A DNA stretch of 64,000 nucleotides, taken from assembly GCA_018398815.1 (NCBI GenBank), contig CM031604.1:50582305-50646304 (forward strand), given 5' to 3'. The first letter of the stretch is position 1. Every line of letters begins with the position of its first letter. The position numbers and the translations under genes were made by a program. Positions 35,201 to 49,371 of the stretch are shown here, one piece after another. Under the pieces are notes generated by a model that was not told where the DNA came from, did no database searches, and saw only the letters and a list, made by a program, of their open reading frames with translations. The stretch comes from Conus ventricosus. Its lineage: Eukaryota > Mollusca > Gastropoda > Neogastropoda > Conidae.

Positions 35201-37390
35201 TGTACTCATATAAGACATACTTACTAAACAAAATAACATACATGTGCATTTCAAGTACAAAAACACTTTCTAAATAGTCAGGTACATACATAAGGCAAAG
35301 AGGGGTGGTGGTGATTGGGTGGATTTATGGCGGAGTATGTAAGTACTGGCACATAAGATGGTTGAAATAATGTGTTTGAAGGTTGATATGCATTGGCGCT
35401 GTTTGGTTGATTCAGGGAGCGAGTTCCATTGATAGGAACCTGAATATGTTAAACTGGATTTGAATAAGTCAATTCTAGGAACAGGGACATGAAGTTTGGG
35501 TAGAGTCCTTGAGGAATTTTTATTGAGAATCTGTGAACTAATGTTGAGGGTGCCTTCCCAGACACAATCTTGTGCATTATGATCCCTTTGTTGTATTCTA
35601 ATCTCAGACTTAATGGGAGAACTTGAATCTTTTTATAGTCCGAGTCCAGAAGACTACTGCTTTTTAGGAGGACTAATTTGAGTGCTCGCTTGTGCAGGCT
35701 TAACAATGGTTTGAGAGTGTTAGCGCTAGCACAGTCCCATAGAGTAGATCCATAGTCTATGTATAATTGAATATGAGACTGGAAAAAGAGCTTGCGTGAA
35801 TGCAGGTCGAGGAAGCGTTTGATTTTGGAGAGTTGATAAACTTTCTGTGAACTTTTTTGCATAGTGAGGTTATGTGAGCTTGCCAACTCATATTGTTATC
35901 AATTGTTATTCCCTAGCACTTTGAGGCATGTAACCTGTTCAACGGGTTCATTTTTAAGATGTACAGGAGGAAACTTAAGAGTGAGATTTTGTCTTTTTTG
36001 CCTGGTTGTGATAAGCATTGGATTTAGTTTTTTGAGGGTGAAGCGACATGTGATTTAGTTCAGTCCATTTCACGAGATCATTCGCACTTTCTTGTAAAGT
36101 TTGTGCAAGAACAGTAACATCAGAATGATTTGTGTGGATTGTTGTGTCATCAGCAAAAAGTTCACAGGTGGATGTGATATGTAGAGGGAGATCATTGATG
36201 TACATTGTGAATAATAAGGGACCCAAGATAGAGCCTTGTGGGACGCCATAGGAAAGTGTTTGAAATGAAGAGGAGGTTGTATTAATTTTCACACATTGTT
36301 GCCTATTTGTGAGATATGAGTGAAAAAGCGTAAGAGTTCCTGTGGATAAAACCATACAATTTTAATTTTCAAAGAAGAAGGTTGTGGTCTATCACATCAA
36401 ATGCTTTTTTGAAATCAATAAATAGGACACCACAATATTTGTTGTTGTTTTAAAGCTGTTTAGCCAGTCATCAACGAGGTTGATAAGTGCTGTGTGGCAT
36501 GAATGGTTGTGTCGGAACCCGGACTGTCTTGGATGAAGCAAGTGGTTTTGTATTAAGATGGTGTAATGTGTGTTTGTTTATGTGTTTTTTCCAAAGGTTT
36601 GGAAAGAGTGAAATGATTGAGATTGGTCTGTAGTTTGTAGGGTCTGAGCTTGTCACCCGCTTTGTAGATGGGAATGACTTTTGCTTTTTTGAAACTATTG
36701 GGAAAATGATTTTTGTCGATACATAGATTGAAGACGTATGTCAACGTATCTGTATTTGCAGGAGCTGATAGTTTGAGAATTTTGCCGTCTAGGCCATCCC
36801 CCCCGCAGGTACTTGACTGTTTTAGGTGTGTTAGGTAGTGATAGACTTCTAATACTGTTATTGGTGGAATATAAAGTTCAGACGTGATGTTTTTATCATG
36901 GCAATATTGTTTCAGTTTTTGAAGGTCGTTTGATCTTGAAGAATCAGCCGTGACAACTTTATTGGCTATAGTGCAAAAGTGGGTGTTCAGTTTGTTCGAC
37001 AGAGATGTCTTTAATTATAGTTGATTTTGAAGAAGATTGATTGTTTGTAAGCTCGTTAATAGCTCTCCATACCAATTTTGGGGTTTTGATTTGATGAAAT
37101 TAGTTCTCGATAGTATTTCGTTTTTTCTCTACGCTTCTGTGAATTTATTGCATTTCTCAGTATTCTAGATTCCTCTTCATAGCCATGTTGTTTAAGCAAT
37201 CTCTAAGATAACCTGCCCCCTGTAACTCTTTAGTGTACCATGCCGGTTTGGATTATGTCGTACTCTAATCGTTTTAGAGGGGGGTGTTTATCATATATTT
37301 CTGTAAATGTTCTGATCCAAAATTCCACAGCAACATCTGGATCAGTTATGTTGTAAACGGATGAGAGATTTGAGCTAAGCAAGTCATGTA
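34746..37390 (-). pseudogene. Jockey-like LINE with reverse transcriptase, (TTGTC)n tail (copy 1)
   Basis: Read on the minus strand, the element starts near 37390 with an EN-RT linker (VEFWIRTFTEIYDKHPPLKR). It continues with RT fingers (FPNSFKKAKVIPIYKAGDK, NYRPISIISLFPN), then YGVPQGSILGPLLFTMYIND and the catalytic FADDTTI box. The thumb and C-terminus follow (KIKRFLDLHSRKLFFQSHI, YIDYGSTLWDCAS), and the 3' end is AATAAAG followed by repeated TTGTC. Several frame breaks separate the blocks, and an (AC)n tract interrupts the 3' UTR. The endonuclease and ORF1 are missing. It lies opposite in orientation to the (TTCG)n LINE. Confidence 0.88.
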
Positions 37391-37411
37391 GAAAATCTTG
37401 GTTGTTAAAGT

Positions 37412-37461
<50 letters not shown>

Positions 37462-37751
37462 TTTTACTACAAATTTACCGTTTTCTTGCAGTGTTAGAAT
37501 TCTAGCTTGAATTTGTAGATATTTACTATCTTCATCGCAAAAACAGATTATTATGATTTTTTGAAGCCAGGAATTCCATACAGGATTTATCCCCGTTGGT
37601 CGATGGCACAGGCGAGCAATCATTTACACATGAGGAGTTGATATATTTTATCTCGAATGAGGGGAAAAAAAGGTGAAAAAATAAGGACTGGGGGAAAATT
37701 GAGGAGAGGGGAAGAAGAACGGGGAAAGCCCGTGAGTGGCCAAAACGAGTA

Positions 37752-38508
37752 GACTGTGGATCTTGTCGCTGACACTGCGAGCTCGTTGCGCACCGCGGCA
37801 GTGGACGTACAGTTCAACCCTGGGTCGGCCCATCTGCCGCCGACCATGACGGGATCGAACCTTATTTGGGGCCTTCTCGTTTCCTGCAAGGGCCCCCCAC
37901 GACCACCACACCACTGGAAACTGCAATGAAAACTAGGGGCGCCGTCAAACGGCCGTGGGTTGGTTGGGCTCTTTTCTGGTGTGGTTCTTTGGGGCATTCC
38001 TTGGCCCCTTCCTCTTTTTCCTTCCCAAAAAGTTCGAAACGTTTAAGGGTTTTCCGCTTTTAGATGAGGGCCGTCTGTGGTCACGTGGAAAAGGGAAACT
38101 TTTGAAAAAAAAAAAAGGGAAAGAAAAGACTGTGGATCTTGTCGCTGACACTGCGAGCTCGTTGCGCACCGGGAATCGGCATGGACGTACAGTTCAATCC
38201 TGGGTCGGACCCATCTGCCGCCGACAAGACAGGATCGAACCTTTAATTTGGGGCCTTCTCGTTTCCTTTGCAAGGGCGCCACGACCACCACAACCACTGA
38301 AACTGCAATGAAAACTAGGGGCGCGTCAAAGGGCCCGGGGTGGTTTGGTTGGGCTCTTTTCTGTGTGGTTCTTTGGGGCATTCCTTGGACCCTCCCTTTT
38401 TCTTCCAAAAGTTCGAAACTTTAAAGGGGTTTTCTTCAGCTTTTAGATGGGCCGTCGGGTGGTCACGTGAAAAGGGAAACTTTTGAAAAAAAAAAAAGAA
38501 AGAAAAAG
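37752..38508. repeat. Tandem pair of the 373 bp unit (copy 2)
   Basis: The unit starting GACTGTGGATCTTGTCGCTG occurs at 37752 and 38128 with more mismatches than in copy 1. The pair therefore pre-dates the large duplication or its assembly. Confidence 0.85.
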
Positions 38509-38778
38509 TTAAAAAAACAAGAAAAAACGCACGGGTAAAAGCGCCCCCTCCTCTTTCCCTTATTTAACCCCCCCCTCCCCCCACCCACCCACCACCCACC
38601 CCCTTTTCCCATATAATTATCAACCACTGAATACGCAGCATTTCGTCCTGAACGATCTGAATAAAAACACAGGAACTTTGCTTTTTCATCGGATGGGTTG
38701 TCTGCTGTCTTTATGGGTTCAGTGAAGGTGAACGGGAGGGGGGGGGGGGGGGGGTTGAGGGAAGTGAGAGAGAGGGGG

Positions 38779-38846
<68 letters not shown>

Positions 38847-39232
38847 GACAGACGGGACAGAGGGACGGAGGGGCACACAGAGATAAAGGACAAAGACAGC
38901 AGGTGACGAAAAGCAGTGATCTACCGCGCTCCTCGGTCGCCATTAAATATTCACGATTCCCCCGGAGGACCCAATTCAAAGGGGGGCCGTTTTATCTGAT
39001 CAACACTCTTGGGTCTGTCACTGAAATTTCAAGTGATTGTGATGGACGTAGGAGATGGAGGGAGGGGGGCAGGAATGGCAAAAAAGGGGAAGTGAAAACA
39101 CAAAAACCACACACACACTCAAAATACAGAGAGAAAGAAAGAGAGAGGAGAAGAGAGTAGAGAGGGGAGAGAGAGAGAGAGAGATCACGTTTTTTCTCAC
39201 CTGATTCAAAGTTCACCTCTCTTCTCTCTCCT

Positions 39233-39263
<31 letters not shown>

Positions 39264-39265
39264 CC

Positions 39266-39298
<33 letters not shown>

Positions 39299-39746
39299 AA
39301 AACACCAATCCCGACACTGGCTTATGTGCTTACTTGTCGAGAAGCATGACACTGATAAACTGAAGATAGCGAGGGGCCTGTGGGGTTTGCCTTTTCCGGC
39401 AGCTTAGATCGAGATGATGGTTTGCCAGCTCGTATGGATGCCCAGCCCTCCCCCTCCATTCCTCTGCCTGTCTGTCTGTCTGCCTGCTGCCTGCCTGCCT
39501 GTTTGGCCGTCCGCCTATCTCTTTCTCACTCAAGTCTTGTCTTTCCTCACCATCCGATCACGCTTCCCGTTTTTTGTTTTTCATCCGAAGCTTGTTCCTT
39601 CTCTATCCTGCCTTCCCCCCTCCCCCTCCCACCCCTTTTCCCCAACATCACCCTTTTAATCTACAAGAAAAAAAAATTCGAGAAGCTCAGAACATTCTTT
39701 TTCTCCCCCTAAAATATACGATCCTATACTGGGCAACCACGCCCCC

Positions 39747-39787
<41 letters not shown>

Positions 39788-39820
39788 CTCCTCTCTCTCT
39801 CTCTCTCTCACACACACCAC

Positions 39821-39851
<31 letters not shown>

Positions 39852-41549
39852 CACACACACAACCCCGGCTACTGCATTCTCGGGCTTTCACAGGGGAAAG
39901 TTCGCGTGTTCCGTGTGACCTCGTTCTGACAATCATTGCTGCTTTAGGAGACGTTGCCGTTGTAGTAATTCGTCTCCCCTCATCAGACCGATTTATGCCA
40001 GTGTCTGCACGCTTCTGTGTAATCCGATTGTGCACTGTAATGGTCGGAATCCTGCAAATAACTCATTTCACCGGGGGAAAAAAAAAAACAGGAACAAAAA
40101 AAGTGTTTCCCTCATCGATCGATCTGATAGCGTCGGGAAGGGAGGGGGGGGCGGTACGTGGCGGGAGTAGAAAGGATGAGACATTTTCTCATGGAAAAAA
40201 AAACCCAACCAACCCCCCCCCCCCCCCCCTGCAAGAGTCATGTTGTGGCGACTTCGAAAGCTGTCGACTTCATCTGGGGAATCCTTTCAGACAGTCGTAT
40301 TATAAAAGCGCGTAAAATGAAGAGAGGAAAAACGTATAGTTAGATCCGTATTGCAAATCAAAAGGAAGTCAGACAGGGGTACTTCCAATATTCAAGCACG
40401 GTGACCTTCGGAATGACCCATTTTATTTTTCTCTGGGGAGTTTCTCAGGGTTGACGAGCCCTCAGAATAGGACAGGACAAGAAATTTTTGCAATATGCCT
40501 TCCTCAGCGACCAAAAAATTAAAAAACAGTACAGACATTAACATGTCAATACTCCCCTTGTGAAGTCAAAGTGCTGAACGCTGTCTCTGCTGGAAGAGAA
40601 GAGCAGAACGTCATCAGAACACAGCGAGCTCTTATCTGCCTTTTTTACAGGGGTTAGGAAAAAAGAAAGAAAGAATGAAAGAAAGAAAGAAAAATGGTAA
40701 AGAGAAAGAAAGAACGAAAGAACGGTCATATACCGTTTATCTTTGCCTACAGTTGTTGAGAAACGTGCCCTTATTTAACCTCCCCCACCCTCCTCAAAAC
40801 AAACAAATAAACACGACACAAAACAAAAAACCCAAACACAAAAAACCCCGTTCAAAGAGCATCGCCCAGCCTGTTGCGGCCTTCTCGGTCATCAGGGACA
40901 TGAACGGGAAAATCGGCCAGAGCACAGCCAGCAACGCCACTGCTCTCAGAGGCGCACGTCAATGAAACTTCAGCGCAAACGCCAGCGACAAAAACGACAA
41001 CAGCAGTAGCAAGGGGAAACCTTTTTCCGTTGGCGTAGCGACTCCTCTGCCGCGACGCGTCCCCAGGAGTAGCATAGCTGATCTTCTTCAGGAGACCTCC
41101 GCTTTTTCCCTCTTTTCTTCAGCCGGCGATAGCAGAAACACTCGCCTGAAACAGTCAACAACAACAACACAAAATCAGCAAAACAGAAATCACCATACGT
41201 TCGATGCTTTTTCAAAAATTTATCTTCATGCCTACACTGGCTAAAATAAGGGGAGGGGGGGAGGGGGGAGGGGATAATATACATTCGGGAGGGGGGGGGG
41301 GGCGGGGGGGGGGGGGGGTCATGTGTCTCTCTCTCTCTCTGCCTTTCTTTGTTCGTTCATTTTACACACATAATGTTCATTGCTATACTTTTCCCTTGCA
41401 TATTTCAGTGGTCTACCGATACTTGCAGATATCCTTGTGGGTTTTGTAGCTCTAGGATTGACTGGTTTCTGTCCGTGTTTGTCACTCTCACACATGATAT
41501 CTCCCCCTCTCCCCTCCCTCCGTGTTTCTCTCTCTCTCTCTCTCTCCTC

Positions 41550-41584
<35 letters not shown>

Positions 41585-41634
41585 TCTCTCTCTTCTCTCT
41601 CTCTCTCTCTCTCTCCGGTCACCCATATCGATAG
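38509..41634. other. Non-coding part of copy 2 with broken microsatellites
   Basis: Counterpart of 26751-29885: the same order of G runs, (GA)n/(CAGA)n, (CT)n/(AC)n, GAAA-rich and G-rich tracts, each interrupted by small indels. No gene is supported. Confidence 0.65.
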
Positions 41635-42642
41635 TTTAGGGCAAACGTATTTCCCCAAAGGTTATTTCAACTTTCAAAAATTAAGAATTTCCTCGATGTT
41701 ACAGCTCGAAAGAAATTCTTTCATGCTTTTTTTTTCATCATCTATCGATTAGGGCGTCAACACTCTATGATCAATGCAGTGAAAAACCACATTAAGATAT
41801 CTAAACAGGATTTATAAGCGCTCTCTGAAGTTAGTACTTTTAAAAACTACCAGTTTGACCACTGAAGACTACTTAGCGCTCGAGATCCTTCCATTATCGT
41901 ATAAACTACAGGTTAACAAAGCCGTTGTAATGTATCGAATAATGAACGGATTTGCTCCTTGTACACTAACCACACGATTTCCGCGAAATAAATTTAAAGA
42001 TACACGAATAATATTGAAATGAGAAAACCAGAATTGATTTTTTTTAAAACAAGTCTCGCCTATTCAGGAGGGGCCCTTTGGAACTCCTTACCAAATTACG
42101 TGAAAGATAAAAAAAGCATTAGCTCTTTTAAAATCAGCTTACAAAGCATTTCTCTTTCAGGCGCTAAAAACTTTTTAAAAAGTACACTACATATTTTAGA
42201 CATGATATTTCTCTTCATGCCATTAATGCGAAAGAAAGAATATAACAGACATTGTGACCATTGTTTGTTTAAACAGTATGTACAGATTGCTGTGTTGTCA
42301 TTAGATCAATTCCTTCATGTGTGTGTGTGGTGTGTGTGTGTGTGGTGTGTGTGTGTGTGTGTGTGTTGTGTGTGTGTGTGTGAGCGCGCGCACGCGCATA
42401 TGGATGCTTGCATGATTTTGTCGTTTGTTTTTGGGTAGTTATTAGTCTGTTACTTTTACATTTTGCAAGTTGACTTAGTGTATTCATTTTTTCCTCTTTG
42501 TTGCCATATTGACTTGTGTGTTGTCCATGGCTTTTTTTTCCCCCCCAGAGCTGGGTAAAAAAAAAGGCATGCGCAATTTGCTTATTCATTCCCCTGGAAA
42601 AATAAAATTTCGTTCGTTCGTTCGTTCGTTCGTTCGTTCGCT
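41635..42642 (+). pseudogene. 5'-truncated LINE with (TTCG)n tail (copy 2)
   Basis: Counterpart of 29886-30895. The RT C-terminal frame is broken more often (the frame open to 30299 in copy 1 is interrupted here), but the YSGGALWNSLPNYVK phrase and the (TTCG)n tail near 42610-42640 are retained. Confidence 0.8.
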
Positions 42643-42660
42643 CCTCTCTCTCTCTCTTCT

Positions 42661-42709
<49 letters not shown>

Positions 42710-43744
42710 CACTTCAAAATTTGTTCTGTGGAACAGAAAGGACATCACGGAAAAATCATTTTATAGTTTAAAGTAATTTAAATGATTCTTTATTTCAAAC
42801 AAAAAAAAAAAGAATTCGACATGAAATAGTACCAGGGTTTTTAAAAGAACCTTTCCTCATTAAGACCCGCTGTGTAAGCACAGAATAAAATCAAGTACTG
42901 AAATCTACATTAGTTTTGAAAAGAAAAAAATCGGGTAAACCAACCCCAGCACAGTTGTGAAAACTGGCCCGGAATAACAGAAAAAACAAAGAAACAATAA
43001 GGCCAAAGTGTGACCCTAAAAGGAATATCATTTGTAATAATCAACACTCGATCGAAACCACCACGGAATCAACAAATTCATTTGACACTAACATGAGCTC
43101 ATCAACACAGCGTACGCACGTGGTGTCGCTACAAGGAAGTGCCATCGCTGACGGGTACAAAACATTTAGGTGGACAAACTGACCTCTAGTTTTACCAGAA
43201 ATAACGTACAACTGATTTTCCACTCTTTAATTACTTGAAAATTGATGCTGACACCACAAAACAGCGATAAAACACATAAAAAAAAACCATAAAAGTTCAG
43301 TGGATACTCCGAAACGAAATGAGCCCCCCTGAGATATACCGCCAGAACCCGTCGGGTGGGTTTTATCCGAACCCCCAGGCCCTGAAGTGATGACGACTTT
43401 GAGAATTGCCACAGCAGTGCGACTCCAATAGTTAAAGGGAAAAAACGAATTCTACTGCGAGTTTTTAGACATGAACTTTTATGCTTCCCTTTTACACGTG
43501 TACTGAATTACCGGACAAGTTATGAACGGCAATGGATATACTTGAAGTGTACGCAGAAGTGCTGAGTTCGATAGGAATACCCCAAACTTGTACTGAAACG
43601 TACAGTGTAAATTACGGTGCATTGGTAAATAATAAAATACAAATGGAAATGGAATGGGGGTGAGGGGGATAAAGCATGGGGAAAAAGTCCACTGTTGGTG
43701 GTAAACTGCACCTTTTCCATTTGTATATGGTAACTTGCGCTGCC

Positions 43745-43776
<32 letters not shown>

Positions 43777-43979
43777 TCTCTCTCTCTCTCTCTCCTCTCC
43801 TCTCCACCACACACCCCACACACACACACACACACGCATCACTCATACGCACACATACCAAAACACACACACACTCTCTCTCCCCACACACCCCACACAC
43901 ACACACACACACACACACCACACACACAAAGGTGTGCACGCACTCTTACGCACTTTACAAAAAGCCTCCTCGCGCTACG

Positions 43980-44049
<70 letters not shown>

Positions 44050-44753
44050 ACACACACACACCCCACACACGAGTGTACGCACTCAACACAAAACACTCGT
44101 GTTTCCTCTCTCTCTCTCTTCTCCCCTCTCTCTCCCCCTCCCTCCCGTCCCACACACACACACACACACCACACACAACACCACACACACACACCACACG
44201 CCCCTGATACACAAACCAACCCGACCATTATAGCAACTCCCTTCTCTTCCCCCAATCTCCTTCCCCCCCTCTTCCTGCAGTCTGACGTGTTTCCGATAAG
44301 CGCAGGTTCAGGCAGTGCCGTCCATCATGCCAGAGACCTCGCACCTCATTATTCCCCGCGCGTCCCTTCCCCCCCCCGTCTGTAGTCACCCATCACACAC
44401 CCTGATTGGAGGGCGGGGTGAGGGCGAGGGCGAGGCTGGGGCTTGGGGAAACTGCAAGAGGGTTCAAGGAAGTATGGTTCTTATTAGACTCAAAGCCCCG
44501 TCATAGCGTTTTCTTCCCGAAAAAGTCATTTGCCTTTACAAAAATTGCGGAACACGACTCCTTCGAGTGAAAACGATGATTATCCTAGATTGTTGCTTCA
44601 TGATGACAAGTTTCGCGGTTTTCAGTCTAATTCGGCGGTGTGCGGTGACTCGTGACCACCGTGAAAAAAATTTATGACTCAGGCTTTCTGCCAAAGGAGA
44701 GCGCATACCTTCGCCAAAGAAGATCTCTCACCCTGCCTCTGATCCGGTTTTGA
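42643..44753. other. Non-coding part of copy 2: (CT)n and (AC)n blocks
   Basis: Counterpart of 30896-33020, with interrupted (CT)n and (AC)n tracts at about 43745-44200. No gene is supported. Confidence 0.6.
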
Positions 44754-45478
44754 CCTAAAGATCCCCATCATGATCCCAAAACCCAAGATCCGCAAACATG
44801 ATCCAAAACCTAAGATCCGCATCATGATCCACAAACCTAAGATCCGCATCATGATCCACAAACCTAAGATCCGCATCATGATCCTCATACCTAAGATCCC
44901 CTCATGATCCACAAACCTAAGATCCGCATCATGATCCACAAACCTAAGATCCGCATCATGATCCACAAACTAAGATCCGCCTCATGATCCCCAAACTAAG
45001 ATCCGCATCATGATCCACAAACCTAAGATCCGCATCATGGTCCACAAACCTAAAATCCGCCTCATGTCCACAAACCTAAGATCCCCCTCATGATCCACAA
45101 ACCTAAGATCCGCATCATGATCCCCAAACCTAAGATCCGCATCATGATCCTCAAACCTAAGATCCGCATCATGATCCACAAACCTAAGATCCGATCATGA
45201 AACCCCAAACCTAAGATTTCCCCATCATGATCCACAAACTTAAGACCGCATCATGATCCTCAAACCTAAAGATCCGCATCATGATCCACAAACCTAAGAT
45301 CCGCCTCATGATCCACAAACCTAGATCCGCCTCATGATCCACAAACCCAAGATCCGCCTCATGATCCAAAACCCAAGATCCGCATCAAGATCCACAAAAC
45401 CCAAGATCCGCATTTATGATCCACAAACCCAAGATTGGCATCATGATCCACAACCAAGATTGGCATCATGATCCAATC
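44754..45478. repeat. 27 bp minisatellite (copy 2)
   Basis: Counterpart of 33022-33757 with roughly the same copy number, but with frequent one-base losses and gains that break every long frame seen in copy 1. Confidence 0.92.
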
Positions 45479-46489
45479 AGTTTGCCCTTGGTCCCACACC
45501 CGTCTGCCCAGCAAGATTCGTTGACACCAGTTCAGTACTGTGTGGTTATCTCCTGTCATATCCGGATCCGCTCGCTGATCCAGACCGGCACCAACATTGA
45601 ACGGATCCTTCCTTCAACCGCATTTCATCTTTCACCAACTGTTGTTTAATTCGCTTGGGCAGTTGTTGATTCACCTGGCTGAAGATCAACACACAGATGC
45701 GACTGCCGGACAATGTTTGTGTCCATGGCGGGAGTACCTAGAAGGGCTCCAAGAGGGGAAAGCAGATTTCCGCCGCAACTGAACGGATCCTGTCACAGCC
45801 TTTGGATCAGCATCCGCATCAAAATTGTGATGACTTGCTTTTACATTCCGTCTTTACAATGAATTCGGTTTAAAATCGGTTTTTATATGTTGTAGAATTT
45901 TTAAAGATTGGATTAGATTCCGTCTTTACACCGAATTTGGTTAAAATCGGTTTCACAGGTTGTAAAATTTTTTAAAAACTTTGAGATTAGATTCCGTCTT
46001 CACGTAGGTTTTTCCCCCCCTTTTTTTTAAGTTTGTATCTATTTATATATTTTTGTTATTTGTTTTTTATTTATTGATTCATTTTTCCATTTATTTTTTG
46101 TAAAATTGCTGGGCAGATATTTAAAAGGAGAAAACCGGCAATCGTTTATCCATTATTTTTTGTAATATTGCTGACAGATATAAAGAGAAACCCCAAACCA
46201 AAAGAGGCGGATGACATTTTTAGCATCCTTGGTGAAGGTGAAACCCCTGGGACTGGTTTAAAGTTGCGCCGACGGTAGGAGTCATTTAAACAGGCTCTTC
46301 TGCACAGACGCAGAATACCGTACACAGTTAAAAAAAAAATTTTAAAAAATCCGTGATTTACCGTCTTCACGGCTAACGGCACAATAACATTGCTTTCTCT
46401 CTTTTGCTTCATTATCCGATACCCGCATAAAAAGGGGGAGGGAGGGAGGGGGAGAGAGAGGGGAGAGAGAGAGAGAGAGACAAGAAAGA

Positions 46490-49130
46490 AAAAAAACAAG
46501 ACAAGACAAGACAAAATTTTTATTTACGAGGATAATGATAAGCACTGATGTGCTTTTTTTAATCCGCCTCGCCCTGTGTTTGGGTCAACAATATAAAATA
46601 AAAGGCAACAAAGGAAGCATTGGGGGGGAAGAAAATAAAGCACAAATGGAGGTGGGAAATGCATAATGATAGCCGGCTAGCCCAGTCGCCACGGGTAGGA
46701 AGGGATTCATATGGATAAAAAAATCAAGTCATTCCAGCAGAACCGTGAGGGGAGAAGAGAGAGAGAGAGAGAAGGAGAGAGAGAGAGGGGAGAGAAGTAA
46801 CAAAGGGAAACAAGCATTTTTGACAGAATGACAAGAGGGCAGGAGGGTTTTAGGAAACACACGCACACACACACACAACACACCACACACACACACACCA
46901 CACACCCCACACACACACACACACACCATAATGTACTCAATAAGACATACTTACTAAACAAAATAACTACATGTGCATTTCAAGTACAAAAACACTTTCT
47001 AAATAGTCAGGTACATACATAAAGGGAAAGAGGGTGGTGGTGATTGGTGGTGGATTTATGGCGGAGTATGTAAGTACTGGGACATAAGATGGTTTTAAAT
47101 AATGGTGTTTGAGGTTGATATGCATTGGCGCTGTTTGGTTGATTCAGGGAGCGAGTTCCATTGATAGGAACCTGAATATGTTAAACTGGATTTGAATAAG
47201 TCAATTCTAGGAACAGGGACATGAAGTTTGGGTAGAGTCCTTGAGGAATTTATTGAGAATCTGTGAACTAATGTTGAGGGTGCCTTCCCCGACACAATCT
47301 TTTGCATTATGATCCCTTTGTTGTATTCTAATCTCAGACTTAATGGGAGAACTTGAATTTTTTTTTAAGTCCGAGTCCAGAAGATACTGCTTTTTAGGAG
47401 GACTAATTTGAGTGCTCGCTTGTGCAGGCTTAACAAAGGTTTGAGAGTGTTAGCGCTAGCACAGTCCCATAGAGAGATCCATAGTCTATGTATAATTGAA
47501 TATGAGGGCTGGAAAAAGGCTTGCGTGAATGCAGGTCGAGGAAGCGTTTGATTTTGGAGAGTTGATAAAAATTTCTGTGAAAACTTTTTTGCATAGTGAG
47601 GTTTTTGTGAGCTTGCCAACTCATATTGTTATCAATTGTTATTCCTAGCACTTTGGGCATTAACCTGTTCAACGGGTTTATTTTTAAGATTTTAAGGAGG
47701 AAACTTAAGAGTGAGATTTTGTCTTTTTTGCCTGGTTGTGATAAGCATGGTTTTGTTTTTTGAGGGTGAAAACGACAGTGATTTAGTTCAGTCCATTTCA
47801 CCCAGATCATTCGCACTTTCTTGTAAAGTTTGTGCAAGAACAGTAACATCAGAATGATTTGTGTGGATTGTTGTGTCATCAGCAAAAGTTCACAGGTGGA
47901 TGTGATATGTTTGAGGGAGATCATTGATGTAATTGTGAATAATAAGGGACCCAAGATAGAGCCTTGTGGACGCCATAGGAAAGTGTTTGAAATGAAGAGG
48001 AGGTTGTATTTAAATTTTTACCCCTTGTTGCCTATTTGTGAGATATGAGTGAAAAAGCGTAAGAGTTCCTGTGGATAAGCCATACAATTTTAATTTTCAA
48101 GAAGAAGGTTGTGGTTTTATCACATCAAAAGCTTTTTTGAAATCAATAAATAGGACACCAAATATTGTTGTTGTTAATGCTGTTTAGCCAGTCATCAACG
48201 AGGGTGATAAGTGCTGTGTGGCATGAATGGTTGTGTCGGAACCCGGACTGTCTTGGATGAAGCAAGTGGTATGTATTAAGATGGTTTTAATGTGTGGGTT
48301 TTTTTATGTGTTTTTCCAAAGGTTTGGAAAGAGTGGAAATGATTGAGATTGGTCTGTAGTTTGTAGGGTCTGAGCTGTCACCTGCTTTGTAGATGGGAAT
48401 GACTTTTGCTTTTTTGAAAAATATTGGTGAAATTTATTTTTTGTCGATACATAGATTGGAAGTTTTGTCAACGTATCTGTATTTGCAGGAGCTGATAGTT
48501 TGAGAATTTTGCCGTCTAGGCCATCCACCCCGCAGTACTTGACTGTTTTAGGTGTGTTAGGTAGGATAGACTTCTAAATATGTTATTGGTGGAATATAAA
48601 TTCAGACGTGATGTTTTTATCATGGCAATATTGTTTCAGTTTTTGAAGGCGTTTGATCTTGAAGAATCAGCCGTGACAACTTTATTGGCTATAGTGCAAA
48701 AGTGGGTGTTCAGTTGTTCGACAGAGATGTCTTTAATTTTAGTTGATTTGAAGAAGTTTGATTGTTTTGTAAGCTCGTTTAAAAGCTCTCCATACCAATT
48801 TTGGGTTCTGATTTGATGAAATTAGTTCCGATAGTATTTCGTTTTTTCTCTACGCTTCTGTGAATTTATTGCTTTCTCAGTATTCTAGAATTCCTCTTCA
48901 TAGCCTGTGTTTTAAGCAGATCCTAAGAAACCTGCTCCTGTAACTCTTTAGTGTACCATGCCCGGGTTTTGGGGTTTGTCGTACTCTAATCGTTTTTAGA
49001 GGGGCGTGTTTATCAATATTTCTGTAAAAGTTCTGATCCCAAAAATTTCCCCAGCAACATCTGGATCAGTTATGTTGTAAACGGATGAGAGATTTGAGCT
49101 AAGCAAGTCATGTAGAAATCTTGGTTGTTA
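46490..49130 (-). pseudogene. Jockey-like LINE with (TTGTC)n tail (copy 2)
   Basis: Counterpart of 34746-37390 on the minus strand. RT phrases are still traceable (KIKRFLDLHSRK, ASANTLKPL, LHKRALKLVLLKSS) but with more frame breaks. The (TTGTC)n tail is partly corrupted at about 46487-46515. Confidence 0.8.
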
Positions 49131-49371
49131 AAGTTTTGGTAAGAGAGAGAGAGAGAGGAGACGAGAGAGAGAGAGAGAGAGGGAGAGATTTTACTACAAA
49201 TTTACCGTTTTCTTGCAGTGTTAGAATTTCTAGCTTGAATTTGTAGATATTTATATCTTCACGCAAAAACAGATTATTATGATTTTTTGAAGCCAGCGAA
49301 CTTCCATACAGGATTTATCCCCCGTTGGTCGATGGCACAGGCGAGCAATCCATTTACACACTGAGGAGTTG

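Larger units (their letters stand above)
37660..49371. repeat. Segmental duplication, copy 2 (11.7 kb), rich in small indels
   Basis: Begins (AGGGGAAAAAAAGGTG) 20 bp after copy 1 ends and closes with the same GAGGAGTTG phrase at 49371. Unlike copy 1, every microsatellite is broken (for example CACACACCACAAAACACAC), homopolymers differ in length, and odd substitutions such as TTTA or GGG replace single bases of copy 1. The pattern is uniform and independent of sequence function, which resembles uncorrected long-read errors more than biological divergence. Confidence 0.92.

Noticed and set aside
37660..49371. Treating copy 2 elements as independent evidence of a diverging paralogous locus
   Set aside because: Differences are concentrated in homopolymers and microsatellites and are spread evenly, which fits sequence error better than selection or ageing.
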